Assembly: GCA_023246995.1 (NCBI GenBank)
Contig: JAHFHI010000055.1
Span: 1-7,535, forward strand
DNA length: 7,535 nt
DNA from: Candidatus Omnitrophota bacterium
GTDB lineage: Bacteria; Omnitrophota; Omnitrophia; Omnitrophales; Aquincolibacteriaceae
Reading direction: 5' to 3'
Shown: positions 1 to 6,004 of the stretch, one piece after another
Layout of the letters: each line of letters begins with the position of its first letter
Position numbering within the stretch: the first letter of the stretch is position 1
The notes under the pieces: generated by a model
The model's database searches: none
The model's input: the letters and a program-made list of their open reading frames with translations, nothing else
Told to the model about the DNA's origin: nothing
Position numbers and translations under genes: made by a program

Positions 1-581
1 CGCGTGGCGCTTATGGCCGCGAGGGTGATCACCGCCCCCTCCTGAATCACCGGCTCCATTTCATAGTCCACCGGAAAACTCAAACGGTGTTCGCTCACGT
101 AGAGCGGCTCGTCATGGCGCATGAAAGTTTCCCAAGCCTCGAGCCATTCGCCCGGTGTCATGGGCGCGCAGACCGGAATGCCCGGCATTCGCATCACCAT
201 GCCGTGATGGCAGCCCGAAGCCACGGGCCCGATCCCGCCTTCCATCGCGATTGAGCGGATAAAAATCGGGCAGGGCACTTTCCACATCTCTTTGGATTTT
301 GCCGCGTAATTTAAAAGCGGGGCCGCGTTGTACCACATGAATCCCTGATAGCGGATCACGTAAATCGGCCGCCGCCCGACAAGCGCCGCGCCGACGGCCA
401 CACCCGCGCCCGACACGTCGGCCATGGAAAGCTCGACAATACCGTCCTGCTCCGCCATTTCCGGCACCGTGCCGCCGATCCAGCCGACCGCGGTCACGCA
501 TTGGCCGAAAAGAAGGCCTTTGCCTTCCTTAAGATGCCGGCGCGTGGTGAGTCTTATGGTCTCTGCAACCGTGCTTGCCAT
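1..581 (-). CDS. ThDP-dependent 2-oxoacid dehydrogenase E1-beta-like subunit (3' part missing)
   Basis: Open frame of 193 codons from ATG at 581 to the window edge without a stop, so the C-terminus is lost. The translation fits the pyrimidine-binding domain of E1-beta/transketolase: a glycine-rich stretch with VAVGAALVGRRP (residues 62-72), NYAAK (91-95), CPIFIRS (104-110) and PGIPVCAPMTP (133-143), equivalent to the PGLKVVxPxxP segment of E1-beta. It should pair with the E1-alpha domain encoded just upstream, with ThDP bound at the subunit interface. Two classical positions differ: the usual GEDV is GQCV (26-29), and the ISE segment carrying the ThDP-activating Glu reads MAD (Asp55). The histidine loop (CHH, 124-126) is shorter than in pyruvate dehydrogenase. 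Start choice: GGAAG lies 4 nt upstream, and the frame overlaps the previous gene by 28 nt. Family assignment is firm; substrate is unknown. Confidence 0.88.
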   Translation of the reverse strand, partial: MASTVAETIRLTTRRHLKEGKGLLFGQCVTAVGWIGGTVPEMAEQDGIVELSMADVSGAGVAVGAALVGRRPIYVIRYQGFMWYNAAPLLNYAAKSKEMWKVPCPIFIRSIAMEGGIGPVASGCHHGMVMRMPGIPVCAPMTPGEWLEAWETFMRHDEPLYVSEHRLSFPVDYEMEPVIQEGAVITLAAISAT

Positions 582-2221
582 AATTCTTCCATGTCCTGGC
601 GGGCCTGCTCCTCGATCCTGCGCGCTTCCTTGCCCAGTTTGAGTTCTTCGAGTTCTTGCTTGAAAAGTTCAAAACGGTTCCATTCCGGCTCGCCGTCTTT
701 TCCGGTGCCCGCGTGCCAGAGATGGCGGCAGGTCCGGATGTTTAAAAAAGCCGGTAAATTGTGAAGATATTGCTCGGTGTAGTAGGCGATCAGCCAGGGG
801 TCGTCGGTGATGTCGGCCGCGGCGAGCCCGAGCGAGCGGGCCACTTCAGCCATGTTCCAGCTGCGCCGCGTCTGCACCTCGGTCAGAATGGAAAGATTGT
901 TGTCCTCGCAGATAAAAAGCACGGGCAATTTTTTAGTCGCCGCGTATCCCATGGCCCCGAAGACATAATCTTCCTCGACGGACGCGTCGCCGGTCATGGT
1001 GAGAACGCGTTTGCCCGAGCCGAGCGCCGCGCCCACCGCAATCGGCACCTGATCCCCCATGAGGCCGCTATGCCCGAACATGCCGATCGCCGGGTCATGA
1101 ATCGAGGCGGATCCGCCCATGCCGCCGGCACAACCGGAATCCCGGTGAAGAAGTTCGTCGGCGAGTTTGGCCGGGTCTCCGCCGAAGGAAAGATAATAGG
1201 AATGTCCCCGGTGCTGGGCAAAAATAAGAAAATCCTTGCTCACTGAGGCGATCGATGCCGGGATATGCTCTTGGCCCACCGAAAGATAAATGGGCATTTT
1301 CATCACGCCGGTGTTGTAAAATTTCGCGGCTTCAAATTCAAAATACCGGTTCCGGCAGGTCTGCTGAAAAATCGAAAGCGTGCGCTCCACGGAAAAACGC
1401 CAGGGAAGCCCCGGGATCAGCCCGAGGTCCGGGCCGCGGCCGCGGATGCTCGCGGGCTTTCGCACCCGGGCGGCGGCCTCGCCGGCTTTTGCCGCGGCGT
1501 TACGGGTTTCATCCTGTGCTTTAATCGAAAGAAACGTCAGCCCCTCCGGCGGCGGGAACATCGCGGCCACGCGAAGCAGGCTCGCGAGCGAGCCCACGTC
1601 TCCGGGCCCCACAATGATCTCATTTCCCTTGCTCATGAGCGCGCCGTCCAGCACCGCGGCCACTTCCTCGGGGTCCCGTTTCCAGAGCGCCGAAAGATCG
1701 CTGATTTTTTCCACGGCAAGCGTCAAACCGTGGAGCGAATACTCATGGCTCGCGCCCTCTTCGGGGACGCTGAAGCGTACGGCATCCGAGGGCATGGGCG
1801 ACATTTGATCGAGTCCTTCGTAGGACTTTCCCTCGCGGCCGTAAAGATCTTCGAAGCGAACCAGATTTTCCTTGTCCACCGGCGTCTCCAATTCCAGCAG
1901 CGCGATGCCCCCCGGAGAAACGGCGCGCGTAGAATGAAAAAGTCCGGGACGGATCATGAGTTTGCTCAAGGGACGCAGGCGATGGGAATCCTGAAGGAAA
2001 GAGATCATGGCCTCACCTTTGAGGAGGATAATCCCCGTCTTTTTTTTGGGATGGCAGTGAAGCGAGGTGGCCGCGCCCTCGCGCAGATAAAGATACCAGA
2101 CCGCGACATGATCATTTTGGAACACGAGATATTCGTAGCCCCAGGGCTTGTTGACCACGACATTTTTGAAATCGATTTTTTTCAAGGAAGGGCCGTTCTT
2201 TTGAGAGCGTTCCTGGCTCAC
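554..2221 (-). CDS. Cupin / ThDP-dependent E1-alpha fusion protein
   Basis: The 555-aa protein is read from GTG at 2221. An upstream in-frame TTG at 2272 would add 17 residues, but the GTG has GGGGA 6 nt before it and overlaps the preceding stop as GTGA. Residues about 24-115 form a cupin resembling type II mannose-6-phosphate isomerases and sugar epimerases: NKPWGYEY, HCHPKKKTG with metal ligands His55 and His57, KGEA, and PGLFH with His96. Residues about 163-235 (including PGDV) look like a degenerate second cupin half, followed by an Ala/Arg-rich linker. Residues about 272-535 are E1-alpha: HRGH (His340), GGMGGS (366-371), the ThDP/Mg motif GDA...NN (Gly411-Asp412 to Asn441-Asn442), and RHLWHAG, whose His503 aligns by eye with the catalytic loop His of pyruvate dehydrogenase E1-alpha. 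The tail is a charged helix. E1-alpha proteins normally run about 320-400 aa without a cupin. It likely forms a heterotetramer with the E1-beta product; the reaction is not known. Confidence 0.9.
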   Translation of the reverse strand: MSQERSQKNGPSLKKIDFKNVVVNKPWGYEYLVFQNDHVAVWYLYLREGAATSLHCHPKKKTGIILLKGEAMISFLQDSHRLRPLSKLMIRPGLFHSTRAVSPGGIALLELETPVDKENLVRFEDLYGREGKSYEGLDQMSPMPSDAVRFSVPEEGASHEYSLHGLTLAVEKISDLSALWKRDPEEVAAVLDGALMSKGNEIIVGPGDVGSLASLLRVAAMFPPPEGLTFLSIKAQDETRNAAAKAGEAAARVRKPASIRGRGPDLGLIPGLPWRFSVERTLSIFQQTCRNRYFEFEAAKFYNTGVMKMPIYLSVGQEHIPASIASVSKDFLIFAQHRGHSYYLSFGGDPAKLADELLHRDSGCAGGMGGSASIHDPAIGMFGHSGLMGDQVPIAVGAALGSGKRVLTMTGDASVEEDYVFGAMGYAATKKLPVLFICEDNNLSILTEVQTRRSWNMAEVARSLGLAAADITDDPWLIAYYTEQYLHNLPAFLNIRTCRHLWHAGTGKDGEPEWNRFELFKQELEELKLGKEARRIEEQARQDMEELWQARLQRP

Positions 2222-2232
2222 AGAAGTTCCCC
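2218..2232 (-). promoter_or_regulatory. Ribosome binding site and GTGA stop/start overlap
   Basis: On the minus strand GGGGA (2232-2228) is followed by 6 nt and then GTG (2221-2219). The TGA stop of the HAD gene (2220-2218) shares two bases with that GTG. This arrangement fixes the start of the cupin-E1-alpha gene and implies translational coupling with the HAD gene. Confidence 0.75.
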
Positions 2233-2871
2233 GATACGTTTCGAGCGCCGAAGATCCTGAAAGGAACCCCAAACCTCATCGGCGGCGGTTAAATATTTCG
2301 GCTCAAGCGTCGTGGCCAGCGCGATGCAGTAGCTTCCGGCCTTTTTGGCCGATTCGATCCCAAGCGGCGCGTTTTCCACCACAATGCAGGCCTCCGGGCT
2401 TACGTTCAGTTTGCGCGCCCCGAGCAAATATGGGGCGGGCGAAGGTTTGCCTTCACAGGCATCCCTGCCCGAGACCACGCCGCTGAAGCGCTCCAAAAAT
2501 CCGGGCGGGCAGGAACGCTCTAACCTTTCGCGCAGGGCCGCGGTCACGACCGCCATGGGGATGCCGCGGTTTTGGAATTCTTCCAGGAGATCCAAGACTC
2601 CGGGATAGAGTTCGAAATGATGGTGCTCGAGATAATAGGCTTCTTTTTTGCGGACCACCGCCTCCGGAGATTCCGGAACTTCCCGGCCGTAGCGTCCGAA
2701 AAGCCGGCCCGGAACTTCGTGCACTTTGAGGCCTTCGAGGGGATAGTAATCGTCCGGCTGAATCTTGACGCCATAACCTTGCATGACCGCCTCCCAGGCT
2801 TTGAAAGTGTCTTCCATTGTTTTTGCCAGGACACCGTCAAAATCAAAGAGAAGAGCCTTGGCTTTTTGCAT
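2218..2871 (-). CDS. HAD-superfamily hydrolase, beta-phosphoglucomutase / phosphatase type
   Basis: This 217-aa protein has all four HAD motifs. Motif I is DFDGV, with nucleophile Asp10 and acid/base Asp12. Motif II is the VVT with Thr110. Motif III is Lys142 in GKPSPAPY. Motif IV is ENAPLGIESAKKAG, Glu166-Asn167. An alpha-helical cap (about residues 17-85) between motifs I and II marks subfamily I (beta-phosphoglucomutase, phosphoglycolate phosphatase and sugar-phosphate phosphatases). Motif IV is EN rather than the more usual ED/DD, a variant I know from other members of this subfamily. It probably dephosphorylates or isomerises a small phosphosugar in the cytoplasm. The start ATG lies 2 nt after the DJ-1 stop and lacks a properly spaced Shine-Dalgarno (only AGGA touching the ATG), so it may depend on coupling. 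The exact substrate cannot be read from the sequence. Confidence 0.92.
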   Translation of the reverse strand: MQKAKALLFDFDGVLAKTMEDTFKAWEAVMQGYGVKIQPDDYYPLEGLKVHEVPGRLFGRYGREVPESPEAVVRKKEAYYLEHHHFELYPGVLDLLEEFQNRGIPMAVVTAALRERLERSCPPGFLERFSGVVSGRDACEGKPSPAPYLLGARKLNVSPEACIVVENAPLGIESAKKAGSYCIALATTLEPKYLTAADEVWGSFQDLRRSKRIGELL

Positions 2872-2873
2872 TC

Positions 2874-3407
2874 CTAGCGCGATACGGCATGCGTCCGCTT
2901 TTCGACCTGCGCCAGAGCTTCTTTCATCCAGGGGCCGAGATGCTTGTAGTGCGGGCTCGTGACCAGATTGCCGTCGACCACCGCCGGCGCATCCACGTAA
3001 ACGGCCCCGGCGTTATTGATATCGTCTTTAATGCTGTAGTAGCCCGACACCTTACGGCCCTTGACGGCCCGGGCGGAAATCAAAAGCTGGGCGGCATGGC
3101 AGATGCTCGCGATCACTTTTCCCGAAGCATTGAAATCAGCGATGAATTTGAGGAGCTCCTCATCCTGCCGCATATATTCCATGGCCTTGGCGCCGCCCGG
3201 CAAAATGAGAAGATCGTAGTCCTCCACCCGCAGTTCCGGGATATCTTTGGTCGGGACGATTTTGACGCCGATGGCCCCGAGCACCTGTTCTTTTCCGCGG
3301 ACCGCGACATCCACCTCGTAGCCTTCTTCCTGAACCCGGTAAAAGGGGTAGACATACTCATGATCCTGAATGAACTTTCCCGCTAAAATGACCGCTTTTC
3401 TCGTCAT
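2874..3407 (-). CDS. DJ-1/PfpI family protein (glutamine amidotransferase-like fold)
   Basis: This 177-aa protein has the normal full length for bacterial PfpI/YhbO-type proteins. Visible family features are the N-terminal strand TRKAVILAG, Glu17 in HEYVYPFYR, LLILPGG (66-72), the nucleophile elbow ASICHAAQLL with Cys103-His104, GYYSIKDDINNAG (122-134) and VVDGNLVTSP (143-152). The Cys-His-Glu arrangement is complete, so it is probably catalytically competent. Relatives are described as glyoxalase III-like, stress chaperones or disputed protein deglycases, and older PfpI annotations call them cysteine proteases. It is the first gene of the leftward operon with a strong ribosome binding site, and is followed after 2 nt by the HAD gene. 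In this setting it may handle a reactive carbonyl such as glyoxal or glycolaldehyde, or be a general stress protein. Activity is inference; the family is clear. Confidence 0.93.
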   Translation of the reverse strand: MTRKAVILAGKFIQDHEYVYPFYRVQEEGYEVDVAVRGKEQVLGAIGVKIVPTKDIPELRVEDYDLLILPGGAKAMEYMRQDEELLKFIADFNASGKVIASICHAAQLLISARAVKGRKVSGYYSIKDDINNAGAVYVDAPAVVDGNLVTSPHYKHLGPWMKEALAQVEKRTHAVSR

Positions 3408-3414
3408 GATTTGT

Positions 3415-3421
3415 CTCCTCC
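3415..3421 (-). promoter_or_regulatory. Strong Shine-Dalgarno of the leftward operon
   Basis: The minus strand reads GGAGGAG, then 7 nt (ACAAATC), then the ATG of the DJ-1/PfpI gene. This is the best ribosome binding site in the window and confirms the start at 3407. The upstream arm CCGATAA / TTACCGG can form a weak stem (one A-C mismatch) reaching its first bases. Confidence 0.8.
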
Positions 3422-3483
3422 GGTAAGTTTATTTATCGGCCGAATGAAAGCTTGGCATAAGGCTGGGTTTGCGAGACTTTCTT

Positions 3484-3513
3484 AAGATATTTCACGGGAA
3501 AGATGCTGGTTAA
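3484..3513 (-). promoter_or_regulatory. Weak sigma70-like promoter candidate for the leftward operon
   Basis: On the minus strand TTAACC (3513-3508) and TATCTT (3489-3484) are separated by 18 nt. Each matches its consensus hexamer at 4 of 6 bases. Transcription would start near 3477 and leave a leader of about 70 nt. It is the best candidate I found between the divergent genes, but matches this weak occur by chance. Confidence 0.2.
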
Positions 3514-3523
3514 TGAACGCTCT

Positions 3524-3529
3524 TAAAAT
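3524..3529 (+). promoter_or_regulatory. Possible -10 element for the rightward genes
   Basis: TAAAAT matches TATAAT at 5 of 6 positions and lies upstream of the rightward membrane-protein genes. No convincing -35 box or extended -10 TG is present at the right distance, so this is a lone hexamer with low support. Confidence 0.15.
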
Positions 3530-3621
3530 CCCACTTTCAGGTCTTTCTTGGAAAAGGGTATCTGCCTCCCGGGGCTTTTGCAAGTCCCGCCCCCTCATTC
3601 GCCCCTTTTTCCAAAGTTTCC

Positions 3622-3729
3622 CGGCCCAAGGCCGATAGATAAAGCTATGGGAGAACTCCGTCCCGAGAGGGACGCGCCGTCTAATTTTTCAGCTTTCTTT
3701 GCAGGGCCTTTGCGTCTTTGGCCTGCAAA
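3622..3729 (+). other. Hairpin cluster at the 5' end of the rightward transcript
   Basis: Successive inverted repeats lie close together: CGGCC-CAA-GGCCG (3622-3634); ATAG/CTAT around the ATG at 3647; CGTCCC-GAGA-GGGACG (3659-3674), a perfect 6-bp stem with a GNRA-type tetraloop; and an 11/10-nt stem with one bulged G and an 11-nt loop (3698-3708 with 3720-3729). No T-run follows, so none is an intrinsic terminator. They overlap the start region of the membrane-protein gene and could restrict translation initiation, form a structured leader RNA, or be chance in GC-rich coding DNA. Confidence 0.35.
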
Positions 3730-5998
3730 AGTCCTCTTAAACCTGAACCCCCATTTCCTTTTCCTCCTTGCCCTTCTTCTTTGGATCGACCACCCCTACT
3801 GGCCCTCCTCTTACTGGCCGGCTTTTGACGGATTATCGGTTATCGGGATCTTCCATGCCTATTACAACGATTTCTTCCTTTACGGGGACCTGGTACGCTG
3901 GATTCCCTACGGGAACTATGGGTTTCCGCCCGCTTTTCATCAATTGGGAAGCCTGACCCCTGCCAGTTACTTGAGTATTCTGCTGGGCAAGCTCTTCGGC
4001 GTTCAAAATTTCATGCACGCCTTTAAATTTTCGATGTTTCTCGAAGAGCTGGCCTTCCTGGGCGGCCTCTATAAACTCTCCAAGCTTTTTTTCCGCCACC
4101 GCACAACCCTGCTTTTCGTCGCCCTGTGCGCTCTGGCAGGCACCGTCTGGATTGTTCAGATTCCGTGGAACTTCCGCATTGCCTACCTCCTGCCCTGGGT
4201 GCTTTATTTTCTGATCCGTTTTTTCCAAAAAAAAGGATCCCGGTATTTATGGCTCTCTGGCACCGTCTCGGCCGTTTCAATTTTGGGCGTCCCGCCCTAT
4301 TTTGCTTTTCTCCACAGCTTGATCTATCTTTTTTTCTTTATTTTTCTTTGGCTTCGTTACCGGCCCGGGGCTTCGAGTTTCCGGCTCACCCGCCGGTCCG
4401 ACTGGCTTTGTCTGGCTGGTTTTCTGGTGTTCTTGGCGGCCCTGGGGTATATGGCGTTTACCATGTTCGACGGAATCGTACACTTTGTCTTCCACCGGGA
4501 CCCCAAAACCATGATGAATAGTGCTGAGACTTTCGTGAACTATGGGCCCCATCCCGGTTTCTCAAAACTGCTAGGCCTCTTTTTTCCCTATCTCGGAGGC
4601 AAAGATTCGCTCACAAATATCACGCATTACACCGGGCTTTTTTCACTCCTTTTTCTCCTTTATGCTCTGGTCAAGGCTCGCGGGTCTTTTTTTGCACCGG
4701 TATTGTTTCTGCTTGCCTTTATGATCTGCTTTTCGGCGTCCGACACCACCTTTATCCCCCGTGCCCTCTATGAACTTTTCCCGCCCATCCGCTTTTTTCG
4801 CTACACCGGAGCCACGGGCGCGCTGATACGCCTTTTTTTGGTGCTCTCGGCGGGCTTTGGCGTGGATCAATTTCTCGAAGACTTAAAAAAAACACCCGCC
4901 GATGGCGGCGCGGGGCGGAAGCGCTTCTTTTTTTGTTTTCTCGGCCTCATGGGGCTTATCCTATGGCTTGATTTCCGCAACGCGGACGGAAAACTCTTCG
5001 CGCGCGAGTGGCCGGAATTCACATCCTTCAGCCGAATTCTGCTCGGACTCGGAGGCCTGGTCTTAAGCCTGCGTTGGGGGCTCAAAGCCCGGCATGCCGG
5101 TTTTCTGATCCTGCTCCTCTCGGCCCTGGAAATGCTTTCTTATCAAAATCTGGTCCAGAACCACTGGCCTTTCAACTACCCCTGGATCAAGCAGGAAGCC
5201 GTGCGGGTTCATCATTATGAATATCAGCCCGAGCGAAAAATCTGGGAAAATGAAGACCCGAGATTCCTCGCTGCCAACGAGGTCTCACAGGCGGGCAATC
5301 AAAGGATGGCCCTTGAAACTTTCTCTTATCTTCAGTTCGACCCCTGCATCCCGCTGATTTACCATAACTCTTACTGGATCAAAGGCGTCGACGAATTGCT
5401 CAAGCTGCGCTGGCCCCTTTTTAAAAACGCGCCCGATTTGGAACGCGGGCCCGAGCTTCCCGCGTTCATGGCCGACGGCCAAACCCCTCTTTTTCTAAAA
5501 ACTTTCGGCTGCCAGGTTCCGAAACTCCGGCTGGTGACCGATGTCAAAATGGCCGCGAATCCTGAAGAGGCGCACGCGCTTGCCTCAAGCACTCCCGATT
5601 TGAGTGAAACTCCCGTGATTTCCGATTATCCGCAAACAAATTTTCCCGCCTCGCCGCCGGGGGCCAATCCGGCCGGAGAAATTTCCGTAAAGTTCTTCTC
5701 TTTTAATGAATTAGCCGCGGAGGTGAACGTCATCCCTCCGGGAGGCGCGTGGCTTTACTATGCCGACGCCTACCATCCGGGCTGGAAGGCCTGGATCAAC
5801 GGGAAGCGTGTTCCGGTGGCAAGGGCCAATCTTGGCTTCAAGGCCCTGCGGCTCGAGGCCGGCCGGCAAAACGTGCGCCTCTATTTTTTTGACGGCCCCA
5901 AGGCTGCGGCAAGCTGGCTGGTGGCCCTAAGCGGTGTTCTTATCAGCTTGATCATGACCGGTGTCACCTTAAAAGAACTCTTCACTCCCGCGAAATAA
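3647..5998 (+). CDS. YfhO-like polytopic membrane protein, GT-C fold
   Basis: The product is 783 aa from ATG 3647. An in-frame TTG at 3548 would give 816 aa, but the added 33 residues are proline-rich and look untranslated. No strong Shine-Dalgarno precedes either start, and TTG 3710 is a third option. Numbering here counts from ATG 3647. The N-terminal half has roughly a dozen hydrophobic segments, beginning near residue 35, with an acidic first loop (Asp48, Asp60, then NDFFLYGD), as in GT-C enzymes. After the last core helices (about 455-500) comes a soluble, probably periplasmic region. It ends in YYADAYHPGWKAWINGK (704-720), a sandwich-like domain typical of YfhO proteins, and one final helix (about 755-772). 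YfhO relatives are linked to glycosylation of cell-envelope polymers with undecaprenyl-phosphate sugars. It heads a rightward pair with the next gene 6 nt downstream. A plain membrane-protein function cannot be excluded. Confidence 0.8.
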   Translation: MGELRPERDAPSNFSAFFAGPLRLWPAKVLLNLNPHFLFLLALLLWIDHPYWPSSYWPAFDGLSVIGIFHAYYNDFFLYGDLVRWIPYGNYGFPPAFHQLGSLTPASYLSILLGKLFGVQNFMHAFKFSMFLEELAFLGGLYKLSKLFFRHRTTLLFVALCALAGTVWIVQIPWNFRIAYLLPWVLYFLIRFFQKKGSRYLWLSGTVSAVSILGVPPYFAFLHSLIYLFFFIFLWLRYRPGASSFRLTRRSDWLCLAGFLVFLAALGYMAFTMFDGIVHFVFHRDPKTMMNSAETFVNYGPHPGFSKLLGLFFPYLGGKDSLTNITHYTGLFSLLFLLYALVKARGSFFAPVLFLLAFMICFSASDTTFIPRALYELFPPIRFFRYTGATGALIRLFLVLSAGFGVDQFLEDLKKTPADGGAGRKRFFFCFLGLMGLILWLDFRNADGKLFAREWPEFTSFSRILLGLGGLVLSLRWGLKARHAGFLILLLSALEMLSYQNLVQNHWPFNYPWIKQEAVRVHHYEYQPERKIWENEDPRFLAANEVSQAGNQRMALETFSYLQFDPCIPLIYHNSYWIKGVDELLKLRWPLFKNAPDLERGPELPAFMADGQTPLFLKTFGCQVPKLRLVTDVKMAANPEEAHALASSTPDLSETPVISDYPQTNFPASPPGANPAGEISVKFFSFNELAAEVNVIPPGGAWLYYADAYHPGWKAWINGKRVPVARANLGFKALRLEAGRQNVRLYFFDGPKAAASWLVALSGVLISLIMTGVTLKELFTPAK

Positions 5999-6004
5999 AC
6001 CTTC

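Noticed and set aside
112..501. 129-codon minus-strand frame inside the E1-beta region
   Set aside because: It lies in a different frame from E1-beta and is Arg/Gly-rich without domains. The overlapping E1-beta frame carries recognisable conserved segments through the same bases.
1265..2260. 331-codon open frame on the plus strand opposite the cupin-E1-alpha gene
   Set aside because: It mirrors a well-supported gene with clear cofactor motifs. Its own translation is His/Arg/Gly-rich, has no recognisable domain, and is typical of antisense frames in GC-rich codons.
2817..3386. 189-codon plus-strand frame opposite the DJ-1 and HAD genes
   Set aside because: It spans the junction of two convincing minus-strand genes and has no family features or ribosome binding site. 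It is a shadow frame.
3420..3439. CCGGTAA / TTATCGG inverted repeat as a terminator
   Set aside because: The stem is only 7 bp with a G-U pair on the plus strand and an A-C mismatch on the minus strand. No T-run follows, and it lies upstream of both divergent genes where no transcript needs to end.
3453..3473. Possible sigma54 promoter (TGGCAT ... TTTGC)
   Set aside because: The GG to GC spacing is 15 nt rather than the required 10, so it does not fit the sigma54 consensus.
4227..4234. A8 run (and a second one at 4885-4892) as possible programmed frameshift sites
   Set aside because: The long membrane-protein frame continues normally through both runs, encoding Lys-rich loops between helices. 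No downstream stimulatory structure or useful alternative frame was apparent.
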